Assembly: GCF_001882345.1 (NCBI RefSeq)
Contig: NZ_MINL01000001.1
Span: 2,441,705-2,505,704 of the forward strand
Reading direction: 5' to 3'
Length of the DNA: 64,000 nucleotides
Source: Halomonas sp. QHL1
Lineage (GTDB): Bacteria; Pseudomonadota; Gammaproteobacteria; Pseudomonadales; Halomonadaceae
Of the stretch, positions 27,881-36,489 are shown piece by piece. A program made the position numbers and the translations under genes. The stretch's first letter is position 1; every line of letters begins with the position of its first letter. Below the pieces are notes generated by a model. It was not told where the DNA came from and searched no databases. It was given only the letters and a program-made list of their open reading frames with translations.

Positions 27881-30139
27881 TTGCAGAAATGCTTTTCAGC
27901 TTCGCTGGTAGGACAAACGGGCAGGCGTGAAGCAATCGACAATATCAACTCATTTCTTGCTGTTTCAAATAGTAACGGTGTCATGGTGACGATGCTCGCC
28001 AACTGGTGTAAAAAACTGATGCAAAAAGGTGGCCGGGTTAAATCCAAACTTGTCGCAAGCACTGCAGAAAGATATTTATCGACCATTGCACGCCCGCTAG
28101 TAGCGCACAGCCAAGTCTTTGGTGATGTTCAAGCGGCCAGTGCTGATGAGTGGGAAGCGCTGTATGAAAACGTGCTAAACAGTGCCAAAACCCCCGCCTC
28201 CAGAGCAAAAATGCGAAATCGTCTTCATGATTTTCATCATTTCCTCGTTGATACCCTCGCAATTCCCCATATCGATCTGGAGAGTGCCACTGCTGAAAAA
28301 CAGCGTGTCGACGTTAACATCGTCACGCCAGCTGAATTTCGACGTGCTTTGGCACTGATTGACGCCTCACAGCAGCCCGAACGCTTTCGCACCATGCAAA
28401 AACTTGCGCTTATTCTTGGTTACCGTCTCGGAATCCGCCGTAGCGAATGCGCCGGGCTGCAGATAAAGGATATCGCCTACCTATTTGATGACGATGCTTT
28501 CGAGGGTGAGGTCATCATTCGATCCAATGAGTACCGAAAAGGCAAAAGCTACTCGGCGACACGACGTTTGCCACTGTGGTTATTGATGCCAGAAGAGCGA
28601 AAAGAGCTCATCCACTGGGTTAAACGTCGCCAAGGGGAAATCACCACCCAACAGGTAACTAAACAACTGCTATTCTGTCGCAGCGGCAATGGTCGACTGC
28701 TGCTGGAAGATAAGGCACTTTTTAAACCGATACAAACTGCTTTAAAAACGGTCAGTGGCGACAATACCCTGCGCTACCATCACTTGCGGCATAGTTTCGT
28801 GACGTTCACTTTATTGCGTCTATTGGAGCAAGTTAATGGAGAACTCCTACCACGCGCATGGGTACTGGATGATCATCGCAATATAGCGATACCGAACACC
28901 GATGCCGATATTTCGGCCTTAGCCGGTCTTGCGCCTCAAGACATGCCCTCTCGGAAACGGCTTTGGCAACTCGCACTTTGGGCGGGCCATGCAAGCCCCG
29001 ATGAGACGCTTAGCTCGTACACCCACTCTCTCGACTGGATACTTGGGCAAGCCTTGCGTGAACGTTTTAACCCCACCCTCAATATCGATCAACAATTCGC
29101 ACTACTTAATTTTCCGACTAAAACAGCGTTGAGCAGTTGGCGTAACCGTCGCGGGCTCAAAGGACAGACGCAAGCCGGCGTGCTATTGCAATATATGCAG
29201 GATGAGTGGCAGCCATATCTGGCAGATGACCCTCTGGAGCAAGAATGGCAACCCTATCAACCGCCCACCGAGAATCCGCTCGATAACCCCTTGGAAGCCT
29301 CATTCGACTGGCCCGAAGCCACGACGATTTATCAAAGCCTGCGGCTTGTCGAACAACAAGAGATGCACGGCATACCGTTTGGCGACGCTATCCACCGGAC
29401 AGCCAGCCGATTCGTACTCGACCCAGGTCAGCTTTCTCTTTGGTTGGAGCATGGCGAAGCATTAATGCAACGTAAAACGCGAAGAACCAATCAACTGTTT
29501 AGTCGCGAAGACAACCGCAATGACCGTTCTCGGCACGTGGCATCGCAACGTATCTATATGCCAGAACTTCAACGCTGCATGGCACCACCTATTAAGCCGC
29601 CGGTATTGAGAGAGACCGGACAGTTTTTTCACCGCCTGCTCGACTGGCATCAGTCACAGCCCGATATCGCGGAAGAAAGCCTAATGACGTTACGCAATCA
29701 TATGCAGCGTAGCACCGGGCAGATCGAGCTTCCCAATGCTGATGCCATTAATAGTGTCCGCGAACTATTGCGACCGCTGCGTTGTTTTAAGCATGTTTAC
29801 CTCGTGGTCGAAGCCGAGGTGGCGGCCAAAGAAAAGAGTATCAAACGCTACTGGTCCAATGCGACCGACATTCCCCACAATCGCATTGAGTTGATTCCAA
29901 CGCCCTCTCCTTCTGGCCGGACACGTCACTGGCATGGGAATGCCAATCTCAAAATCACACGAGGGCATTACCAAGACCGTCATCAACCCTTATGGGAAGC
30001 CGTACGCTTCGCTACCTTTATGACGATGCTGGTATTGGGTTTAGGAGACGACGAGCAACAGTCAGTGACATCATCATTAACCAACGGCGGTAAGGAAACC
30101 GTCGGGAATCAAAGTGCCCTGCCTAGCGATGACGCTTAA
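27881..30139 (+). CDS. Large tyrosine recombinase, catalytic part
   Basis: The frame encodes a clear tyrosine site-specific recombinase: GYRLGIRRSECAGLQIKD (catalytic arginine), a lysine-bearing beta hairpin around EYRKGKSYSATRR, YHHLRHSFVTF (HxxR box) and GHASPDETLSSYTH with the tyrosine nucleophile (codon at 29018-29020). About 350 further residues of unknown function follow. The only start in the early frame is TTG at 27881 without a ribosome binding site, so it is probably translated as part of the upstream gene through the poly-C run. A terminator-like hairpin follows the stop. Confidence 0.8.
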   Translation: MQKCFSASLVGQTGRREAIDNINSFLAVSNSNGVMVTMLANWCKKLMQKGGRVKSKLVASTAERYLSTIARPLVAHSQVFGDVQAASADEWEALYENVLNSAKTPASRAKMRNRLHDFHHFLVDTLAIPHIDLESATAEKQRVDVNIVTPAEFRRALALIDASQQPERFRTMQKLALILGYRLGIRRSECAGLQIKDIAYLFDDDAFEGEVIIRSNEYRKGKSYSATRRLPLWLLMPEERKELIHWVKRRQGEITTQQVTKQLLFCRSGNGRLLLEDKALFKPIQTALKTVSGDNTLRYHHLRHSFVTFTLLRLLEQVNGELLPRAWVLDDHRNIAIPNTDADISALAGLAPQDMPSRKRLWQLALWAGHASPDETLSSYTHSLDWILGQALRERFNPTLNIDQQFALLNFPTKTALSSWRNRRGLKGQTQAGVLLQYMQDEWQPYLADDPLEQEWQPYQPPTENPLDNPLEASFDWPEATTIYQSLRLVEQQEMHGIPFGDAIHRTASRFVLDPGQLSLWLEHGEALMQRKTRRTNQLFSREDNRNDRSRHVASQRIYMPELQRCMAPPIKPPVLRETGQFFHRLLDWHQSQPDIAEESLMTLRNHMQRSTGQIELPNADAINSVRELLRPLRCFKHVYLVVEAEVAAKEKSIKRYWSNATDIPHNRIELIPTPSPSGRTRHWHGNANLKITRGHYQDRHQPLWEAVRFATFMTMLVLGLGDDEQQSVTSSLTNGGKETVGNQSALPSDDA

Positions 30140-30142
30140 AAA

Positions 30143-30181
30143 CTTATCCCCACCGCTTAGATTAGATGGGGTGGGGATAAG
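30143..30181 (-). terminator. Rho-independent terminator between convergent operons
   Basis: A perfect 12-bp stem CTTATCCCCACC / GGTGGGGATAAG with a 15-base loop lies between the recombinase stop and the convergent small gene. On the minus strand the stem is followed by TTTTTAAG, so it is a good intrinsic terminator for the integrase operon. On the plus strand there is no U run, but the stem could still protect the recombinase mRNA end. Confidence 0.8.
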
Positions 30182-30206
30182 TAGGCTATTAAGCAACGAT
30201 ATTAGC

Positions 30207-30491
30207 CTAGCCGTTCAGCACCTCGTACGCGTTAATAAAACAAAGCTTCTGGCTAACAAATTGCGCCCACTTGGTCGTCACCTGAACATGTTGGCCCATT
30301 TTAGGCACGCCCTGCCCCGTTAAGTGGCGGTCGGTGAGATAGAAGCGATAGTTACCATTGGGGCCAATCAAGTAGAGCAACCAGACCCGATGCTGCATTA
30401 ACCACTCGGGGCCTTCAACACCGGCCACATATAGCGCGCCCTCAAACTCACGCCCAGCTTTATTCGACAACACTGACTGTGTTACTGCCAT
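30207..30491 (-). CDS. Hypothetical protein, last gene of integrase operon
   Basis: The 94-residue product starts at the ATG at 30491, which has GGGAGGATCAAGC directly upstream. It is predicted mostly beta (FEGALYVAGVEGPEW, RVWLLYLIGPNGNYRFYLTD, VPKMGQHVQVTTKWAQFV) and may be a small OB or SH3-like fold. I do not recognise the family. It overlaps the end of the preceding gene by ten bases and ends beside a terminator, so it belongs to the xis-int operon. Confidence 0.6.
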   Translation of the reverse strand: MAVTQSVLSNKAGREFEGALYVAGVEGPEWLMQHRVWLLYLIGPNGNYRFYLTDRHLTGQGVPKMGQHVQVTTKWAQFVSQKLCFINAYEVLNG

Positions 30492-30802
30492 GCTTGATCC
30501 TCCCAGGCCCAAAGCTTGCGCTCTAATTCCGCGAGAAGACGCGGGATCGCTTGGCGATTAGCGTCAAGGCCAAGTTGTTGAAGGGTGCGCCCTACCCAGG
30601 TCGTTAGCGCATCAAGGTTGCTGTTCTCTTGTCCATCACCAAGCCACATCACGAGCGCGCAGCCAGAAGCTAAGCTGGTAGCGGCGGCCAAGGACTCCGC
30701 CAAACGCCGTTCTAGTCGTCGCTGAGATTGGCGAGCTGCCGTAACGCGCAGGGAGTGTTCGATATCGTCGCGGTTCAATTTTAGAGTATTGAGCTGTTTC
30801 AT
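30482..30802 (-). CDS. Hypothetical helical protein in integrase operon
   Basis: The 106-residue product is predicted helical, with an arginine-rich segment (RQSQRRLERRLAESL) and a tryptophan-rich end (ERKLWAWEDQAW). I do not recognise the family. The start lies nine bases after the integrase stop and the end overlaps the next gene, so it is co-transcribed with int. Its small size and position suggest an element-specific accessory function. Confidence 0.6.
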   Translation of the reverse strand: MKQLNTLKLNRDDIEHSLRVTAARQSQRRLERRLAESLAAATSLASGCALVMWLGDGQENSNLDALTTWVGRTLQQLGLDANRQAIPRLLAELERKLWAWEDQAWQ

Positions 30803-30811
30803 CGTCTTCTC

Positions 30812-31975
30812 CTAAGCGCGTTTCTGGTTAAGCATGCGCTCAAACGCAGAGCCGTCTTGGCGCGTTAGGTTGGGCACAAAGCGTGAGTAAACACGGAAAA
30901 GCATTTCCGTTGTGGTATGGCCCATCTGGCGTGCAATCCACTCGGGGCTCTCGCCTGCCGCCAACCACAATGTCGCCGCGGTATGACGTGTCTGATAAGG
31001 CCGACGTTTATTCAAACTAAGCTCTTCCAACAACGGGTACCAAACGCGCTTAGTGACGTTATGATGCGATAGCGCGGTGCCTTTACGCGTAGTGAAGACC
31101 AGACCTGTCTTCCCAGTGACTTCAAACTGAGCTTTCAAGGCATCGAAGACCGGCTGCGACATATCAATCGCACGAAAGGACCCATCGTTTTTAGTGGGCA
31201 CAACCTTGCCGTTCACCACCGCTTGATGCACTAGAATCTGACGTCGTGAGAAATCCACATGCTCCCAGGTTAAACCGTCAATCTCGCCAGTCCGCATGCC
31301 GGTGAAGAAGCGCACGGTGTAGTACTGACGAAAGTCGTCGCGAACATTACTGATGATCCGCTGTACCTCATCAAGGGAAAACGGTTCCACATCGGTGCGT
31401 GGCACATTGAGCGATTTAATCCCGCGGTACGGTGAGCTAAACTCATAGCGGTCGGCAGCTTCATTCAACATCATGCGCAATGGCGTCATGATGTGGTTAA
31501 TGCGACTGGCAGAGAGTTTCTTGCCGCTCCGGGTATTAACTTTGGCGAGTGAGGCCCGGAACTCAAGAATTTCTGCACGAGTGATGCTGCCGACTTCCTT
31601 ATGCCCTAACGCTGGCAAAATATGTCGATCCAGACATCCCTGCACGGTGACGATCTGTGACTCGCGCCATTCGATTTCCTTTTCTGCAAACCACGTTTCA
31701 GCAAACTGATGCAGTAATGGCGTTGCTTGATAACCCCCTACGGCAGTCAGCGCCCGTTTGCTTAAGGTCTGTGCTCGCGGGCTATCTGGAAAGTAGCGGC
31801 CATAATCAAACGAGCCCAGCGTAATCTCCGCTTCAATTTTCTCCAGGATTCGCTCTAACTTCTTACGGTTAGCCGCCGTGTTATCTAGGGACGTTTGTTC
31901 GCGGCACCGTTTACCTAGATACCGAAAATCAAAAAAGAGCTTATTAGTTTTCTCTCGAACTCGAATCTTACCCAT
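30812..31975 (-). CDS. Phage-type tyrosine integrase (DUF3596 N-terminus)
   Basis: The 387-residue integrase starts MGKIRVREKTNKLFFDF, the arm-type DNA-binding DUF3596 domain, and has a strong AGGAGGAGG site upstream; the longer frame to 32083 is rejected. A SAM-like core-binding domain follows (LLHQFAETWFAEKEIEW). Catalytic boxes are FFTGMRTGEIDGL (Arg), PTKNDGSFRAI (Lys), PYQTRHTAATLW (His, Arg) and GHTTTEMLFRVYSRF (His, Tyr nucleophile). It integrates or excises a genomic element together with the upstream excisionase-like gene. It is unrelated in sequence to the two giant recombinases on the opposite strand. Confidence 0.9.
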   Translation of the reverse strand: MGKIRVREKTNKLFFDFRYLGKRCREQTSLDNTAANRKKLERILEKIEAEITLGSFDYGRYFPDSPRAQTLSKRALTAVGGYQATPLLHQFAETWFAEKEIEWRESQIVTVQGCLDRHILPALGHKEVGSITRAEILEFRASLAKVNTRSGKKLSASRINHIMTPLRMMLNEAADRYEFSSPYRGIKSLNVPRTDVEPFSLDEVQRIISNVRDDFRQYYTVRFFTGMRTGEIDGLTWEHVDFSRRQILVHQAVVNGKVVPTKNDGSFRAIDMSQPVFDALKAQFEVTGKTGLVFTTRKGTALSHHNVTKRVWYPLLEELSLNKRRPYQTRHTAATLWLAAGESPEWIARQMGHTTTEMLFRVYSRFVPNLTRQDGSAFERMLNQKRA

Positions 31976-32204
31976 AGCAAAGACCTCCTCCTGCCATAGG
32001 CACGCCAACACTCTCCTCTTTAGAGTGCAGTTGCATATCCCGCTCGATCGGCTCCCACAAATAAAGGATCTTGCGCCCGCCAAACGGTCGGATGTAATGA
32101 ATCCCCTCTAGCAACACGTTGTCCTTAAGGCGTTCACGAATAGTGCGTGCGTCGTACTTGATGCGGTCAGCAAGTTCAGATGTTGTTAGATAGCAATAAG
32201 ACAT
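31968..32204 (-). CDS. Excisionase/AlpA-like DNA-binding protein
   Basis: The 78-residue product has a winged-helix type segment near its start (YLTTSELADRIKYDARTIRE, then GIHYIRPFGGRKILYLW) like Xis and AlpA proteins that bend DNA and guide excision. It has a strong ribosome binding site (GAGGAGAGG) and overlaps the integrase start by eight bases. It is the first gene of the minus-strand integrase operon and faces the Xre repressor gene across two palindromes. Confidence 0.75.
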   Translation of the reverse strand: MSYCYLTTSELADRIKYDARTIRERLKDNVLLEGIHYIRPFGGRKILYLWEPIERDMQLHSKEESVGVPMAGGGLCYG

Positions 32205-32261
32205 TTTTCCTCTCCTCGTGATAAGGTCTCAGAAGCTCATTAAGACTTTCCAAGGCACTTA

Positions 32262-32280
32262 ATGATCTTCTGGAGATCAT
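32262..32280. promoter_or_regulatory. Palindromic operator 1 in xis / xre divergent region
   Basis: ATGATCTTCTGGAGATCAT is a perfect palindrome with 7-base arms and a 5-base spacer. It lies nearer to the xis-int operon. A second site with the same GATCT / AGATC half sites follows 35 bases later. Two spaced sites in a divergent control region are typical of a phage-like repressor switch. The neighbouring Xre protein is the likely ligand (inference). Confidence 0.65.
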
Positions 32281-32314
32281 ATTAAACCAAAAGAGGTCTT
32301 TTGCAAGCCTTTTA

Positions 32315-32329
32315 GATCTACAGCAGATC
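32315..32329. promoter_or_regulatory. Palindromic operator 2 in xis / xre divergent region
   Basis: GATCTACAGCAGATC has 5-base arms identical to the core of operator 1 and the same 5-base spacer. It lies 24 bases upstream of the Xre gene start, where binding would block its own transcription. The centre-to-centre distance to operator 1 is about five helical turns. Confidence 0.6.
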
Positions 32330-32352
32330 AAATAAATTTACAGAGAGACATT

Positions 32353-32565
32353 ATGATCAAATGCCATCTATCTAAAATCATGGGGGAGAGAAAACTGAAA
32401 ATCGTTGATGTGGCCCGTGATACCGGTATTAATCGGGGCACCATCACACGGCTCTATCACGAAACAGCAAGCCGGATAGAGCTCGAAGCTGTGGAAGCGT
32501 TATGCCGGTATTTTGATTGCCAGGTAGGAGATTTATTTGAGTACCAACCCAACGGTGATGACTGA
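32353..32565 (+). CDS. Xre/Cro-type transcriptional repressor
   Basis: The 70-residue product is a single helix-turn-helix of the Cro/C1 HTH_26 group: KIVDVARDTGINRGTITRLY, followed by ELEAVEALCRYFDCQVGDLFEY, the usual ending of this family. It is transcribed divergently from xis-int, with two palindromic sites between. It most likely represses excision and its own gene, keeping the element integrated. Confidence 0.85.
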   Translation: MIKCHLSKIMGERKLKIVDVARDTGINRGTITRLYHETASRIELEAVEALCRYFDCQVGDLFEYQPNGDD

Positions 32566-32723
32566 TCCTTCCAAAAGCTAGGTTGCAACGTCTAGCCCAG
32601 CCTTTTGCACCTCATGTCATTGCTGGCGAGCTATTCCCCTAGTTTCTGACCAGTTTCCATGCAGCACCGTTTGACGCATTGTTCAAGGCATGCGGAAGCT
32701 ATTAGCAGACAAGAGAGAACAAG

Positions 32724-33053
32724 ATGAAAGTGACTGAAAAAGTAGAAGTCGATACAGTTACCGACGTACGTTGTGATGTATGCCTAACCTCTACGCAAGT
32801 AGCAGACGGAGGGCTCGAATTCGCAACACTTCAAGCACATTGGGGCTACGGGTCTCAACATGATGGCGAACGATATGAGCTGCACCTGTGCGAAAGCTGT
32901 TTCTTCAGCACCGTGGCCTATTTTAAACAGGAACGTCGCGTGCAAAGCTTATTCTGCGAAGATGGTTGTGCTGATGCCCTGAAAACGGATGCAACCTTGG
33001 GTCTTGTGGCCACCGATGACTACTTCCGAGATACAGGTGGCAATAAAGCGTAA
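32724..33053 (+). CDS. Hypothetical zinc-ribbon-like protein
   Basis: The 109-residue product has two cysteine pairs, CDVC near residue 18 and LHLCESCF near residue 54, around a segment ATLQAHWGYGSQHDGERYEL, plus two more cysteines near the end (FCEDGC). The spacing suggests a zinc-binding ribbon or treble clef. I have seen similar small proteins in mobile regions of gammaproteobacteria but cannot name a function. A GAGAGAAC sequence precedes the ATG. It may be cargo of the neighbouring integrase element. Confidence 0.6.
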   Translation: MKVTEKVEVDTVTDVRCDVCLTSTQVADGGLEFATLQAHWGYGSQHDGERYELHLCESCFFSTVAYFKQERRVQSLFCEDGCADALKTDATLGLVATDDYFRDTGGNKA

Positions 33054-33315
33054 TAGGTACTCGCTTCATAACCTTCGTGGTGGCCAGTGCGTACGACAAC
33101 AGACGACCCTGAGCAGCCTTTTAGAGGTTCGTCATATAGGCTCAAAGCTTTCCACTGTTTGTTGGGGTTAAGGTGGCCAATGAATCTACTGCACATCGAT
33201 AAATGCTCAGCAGTGATTCTTTGATATAAGACAAGCATCACTTTCGATATCTAAATATTTTGCGAATGCAGCAATAGTGTTAAAAATGATACAGCGCACA
33301 TAGCTTGGGTGGTAT

Positions 33316-33933
33316 TTAACTAAAAACACGGGGTGGGAAGTGCCACTGGTCAAGGTGGGTATGTAAAGCCGAAAAAGTCATATTAGCGCCTTCAATAACG
33401 CTTTTGATGTCATTCTGGTAAGGGCGCTCCAGATCCCTGTTCAACCAACAACGAAAAGCCTTCCAGGAGCTGTTCATTTGGTGAATATTGAAAAAGCTAG
33501 CGCCAGAATTCTCATCCACACCCAAAGTGTCAGCCAGGTGTCTGGCAATAAACCGGCCGCCCTGGGTTGACCCCTCAATCACATAGAGTATCCCCAAAAG
33601 ATAAGCTCCACTGCCGTTCAGCCGGAGTTCTATTGGAGTATGAATAAAGCCTGAATAATCACAGCCCAGCGCCCGGCAATCTCTGGCCAGTAAGGGAGCG
33701 CGAGGTAGATACCGATAATGCGGATCAGGATGTCGCCCGAGAAGGGCCGCTGTGGCGGTAACCAGTTCCGTCTCCAGGGATTGGTAAAACGCCAACATGG
33801 CTTGCAGCAGCTGGCTGTAATCTGTCTCTGTCAGCTGAGTGGACAACAGCCGTTGCAGTAATGGCTGAGATTCCAGGGCCAGATGCGCTGGCCGGGTTTG
33901 CTCTCGCAGTTGTTCCAATATTGTTGAACCCAT
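33316..33933 (-). CDS. bphO: Heme oxygenase (BphO), biliverdin-forming
   Basis: The 205-residue product is a bacterial heme oxygenase: LREQTRPAHLALES near the start contains the proximal heme-ligand histidine, and YVIEGSTQGGRFIARHL is the distal-helix signature of the BphO group. It converts heme to biliverdin, the chromophore of bacteriophytochromes. The ATG at 33933 has GGAGG four bases upstream; the longer frame to 33966 is not needed. It lies directly downstream of a bacteriophytochrome gene on the same strand, the standard partnership. Confidence 0.92.
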   Translation of the reverse strand: MGSTILEQLREQTRPAHLALESQPLLQRLLSTQLTETDYSQLLQAMLAFYQSLETELVTATAALLGRHPDPHYRYLPRAPLLARDCRALGCDYSGFIHTPIELRLNGSGAYLLGILYVIEGSTQGGRFIARHLADTLGVDENSGASFFNIHQMNSSWKAFRCWLNRDLERPYQNDIKSVIEGANMTFSALHTHLDQWHFPPRVFS

Positions 33934-34100
33934 AGCGCCTCCAGGCGTGATCATAAAAACAAGCAACTGCAGCAGAGCGAATATGGCGCTTTCGATGTAA
34001 CTTAATGGTCAAAATGAAATGGGCCCATCAGTTGGATAATTTGAAAATACTGATAAGTTTGGGGCCGTCGATGGCTGTATGGGATTTGTCATATCCTGAA

Positions 34101-36191
34101 TCAGGTGGGAGTCGAAATGATGCTCGCCATTTCTGCTTCCACCTGGTTGCGGCCCCTTTTCTTGGCTTGGTACATCGCCTGGTCAGCCCGGATGACCAGG
34201 CTCTTGCGGCTGTCGCCGCGTCGCCAACCGGCCACGCCAATGCTGATGGTTACGCCACCCAGTTTGCCCAGATCCAGTGCCTCGGCGCTCTGCCTGAGAC
34301 GTTCGGCGAGACGCAAGCCCCCTTCCAGGTTGCAGTCCCTGGCCAGCACCAGGAACTCCTCGCCGCCCCAGCGGCCCAGTTTGTCGGTGCAACGTAGGAT
34401 ACTCTGTAAGACACTGCATAGCGTCACCAGTACCTGATCGCCGGCATCGTGACCGAAGGTATCGTTGAAGCGCTTGAAGTGGTCAATGTCGAACAATAGT
34501 ACGGCGAAGGGCCTGTAGTGACGTTCGGCGGCGTTGAGCTCGGCGTCGAACGCCTGTTCCATGTGGCGACGGTTCCAAGTGTCGGTTAGGCCATCATGGT
34601 AGGCCAGACGCTTGAGCTGGCGGTTGGCCTGATGAAGCTTTTCATTTAGCTGGGAGATTTCGTGGCTGGAGGTCAGGACGGCTAGGTTCTTGGCGAGATC
34701 CCCGATGGCCCGGCATTCGATCGTTCGCCAGGCGCGGCTGCGCCCCCTGACTTCATCCCGCCACTGGGTAAAGGAGCGGCGCGGCGTCATGACCAGCTGC
34801 CCGTTCCGAATCATGGGGGTGTCCTCGGGCTTACCTGCCCAGCACCTGCTGTGTCGCTGCTCGCGGCGAAACAGCATCAACCAGTGGGTTGTCTCCGTGG
34901 GCAAGGCCACGGCGAGTAGGCCGCAGAGATCGCCCTCCTGCCAGGGCGCCAGGGGTGTCTTGGCCAGTGCCTGGGTGTGCCAGGACGATTTGTGATGCTG
35001 GTGGCGACTCAGCCAGTCGGCCATGGCGACCAGGTTCTCCTCGGACGGTAGGGTTCCCTGACCACTGCTCTCATTCCCAGTAACCAGGGCGATGCCACTG
35101 GCATCCAGCAGCTCTAGCCATTGCGTGCCGTGCGCCTGGATCAGGCCTTCTGGTCCGAGAAGGCGGCCCCTCTCATCGGATAGAATCTTGTTGCTGTCGT
35201 GGATGCCATGAAGGAGGCGGGTGTCGGCTCGCGTGCGTAATACCATCATCCGCTGCATGGCGATCTGAACCAGAGCGCACAGCGCATCACGCAGGTCGGC
35301 CTCCAGAGGCCTGGGTTCCAGGCCGTGACAGGCCAGCAGGCCCCAGAGTTTACCCTCCTCGTGCATGGCTATCGACAGCGAGGCGCCGACACCCATGTTG
35401 GTGAGATATTCCTGATGAATGGGCGCGACGGCGCGCAACACCCCTCGGGACATGTCCAGTGGCGACGCCTTTTCAGGGCCACAGGTCGGCACCAAGGGAA
35501 CCGCTGGTGCCAAGGCATCTGGGATACTGCGCACCCTGTTAATATCGTAGAGTCGGCGCACCTGACTTGGAATGTCACTAGCCGGAAAGTAGTGATCGAG
35601 GAAGCTTTCCGCCACGGGTAGGCAGGTCTCTGCGACCACGCGACCGTTCCAATCCTCGTCGAAACGGTAGACCATCACCCGCTCGTGCCCGGTCCACTCC
35701 TGTACCCGCCGCGTTAGGGTATCGAGAAGGGTATCGATGTCGTCTAACTGTCCCACTTCGACCAGCCAGTCGTTCATTTTATCCAGCAGATGATGCCCAT
35801 CTAGGCACATCTGGTATTCCAGCTCCATGACGAAAGCGTCACCACTGGGATAGGCCACTACATGGTAGCGGCGTTGTTTGCCCTGCACGTCGCCCTGGGC
35901 GGTGACGGTGAGAACGGAGGCAGAGTTGTCCTTCTTCACCCGTTCAGTGTCCAGGAGATCCATCAACTCGTCGCCCAATACATCCCGGGCCTCGCTGGCC
36001 AGGGCATCTGCCACGCTGATACCCAGGAAATCCTCGATATTCGCACTGACCTGACGAATCCGTCCCATGTCAGCATCCAGGCTCACCAGACAACCCATTG
36101 GCTGGATGGCACCGGGGATATGCACCGGCTCACGCGCACAAGCCTCAAGAGCGTCGGCGATTTCGGCATCACTGTAATGAGTGTTGGACAT
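34101..36191 (-). CDS. Bacteriophytochrome-diguanylate cyclase (PAS-GAF-PHY-GGDEF)
   Basis: The 696-residue protein begins with a PAS domain in which C18 (EACAREPVHIPGAIQPMG) matches the biliverdin-attaching cysteine. A GAF domain with PASDIPSQVRRLYD and APIHQEYLTNMGVGASL follows, then PHY. The C-terminal GGDEF domain has an intact active site GGEEF (residues 609-613) and an RxxD inhibitory site (RCTD) five residues before it. It should make cyclic di-GMP under red or far-red light control. I choose the ATG at 36191; a start at 36251 would add 20 poorly conserved residues. Heme oxygenase lies next downstream. Confidence 0.92.
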   Translation of the reverse strand: MSNTHYSDAEIADALEACAREPVHIPGAIQPMGCLVSLDADMGRIRQVSANIEDFLGISVADALASEARDVLGDELMDLLDTERVKKDNSASVLTVTAQGDVQGKQRRYHVVAYPSGDAFVMELEYQMCLDGHHLLDKMNDWLVEVGQLDDIDTLLDTLTRRVQEWTGHERVMVYRFDEDWNGRVVAETCLPVAESFLDHYFPASDIPSQVRRLYDINRVRSIPDALAPAVPLVPTCGPEKASPLDMSRGVLRAVAPIHQEYLTNMGVGASLSIAMHEEGKLWGLLACHGLEPRPLEADLRDALCALVQIAMQRMMVLRTRADTRLLHGIHDSNKILSDERGRLLGPEGLIQAHGTQWLELLDASGIALVTGNESSGQGTLPSEENLVAMADWLSRHQHHKSSWHTQALAKTPLAPWQEGDLCGLLAVALPTETTHWLMLFRREQRHSRCWAGKPEDTPMIRNGQLVMTPRRSFTQWRDEVRGRSRAWRTIECRAIGDLAKNLAVLTSSHEISQLNEKLHQANRQLKRLAYHDGLTDTWNRRHMEQAFDAELNAAERHYRPFAVLLFDIDHFKRFNDTFGHDAGDQVLVTLCSVLQSILRCTDKLGRWGGEEFLVLARDCNLEGGLRLAERLRQSAEALDLGKLGGVTISIGVAGWRRGDSRKSLVIRADQAMYQAKKRGRNQVEAEMASIISTPT

Positions 36192-36489
36192 GCGCGAGTT
36201 CCAGTCAGTGAGTTTAGGGGTTGGCCAGGGAGGCGACCGGTCGCGAGGCATCGTATGTTTACCATAGATTGTCTCCTCTTGACCTGTTTCGGTTAGCCAA
36301 GCTTTAACAAGTGAACCACTACAACCGAGTCCTGCTATTTTGTGAGAGGCGTCGTAGCAACCCCACAGACAACTTTGACCTTGCCTCAGAGAATCTTGAC
36401 CAGGTTCAGTTCTGCTAAATAATTATGAGATGCTCAGCCATTTGGCTTGTGGGGCAATCGCATTTGGGGGCAGACTTCTCAACCTAATT

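Noticed and set aside
23838..30139. Assigning the recombinase operon directly to the gamma-mobile-trio or Tn554 family
   Set aside because: Gene number and order are reminiscent, but sizes and the first gene do not let me confirm it without a database search.
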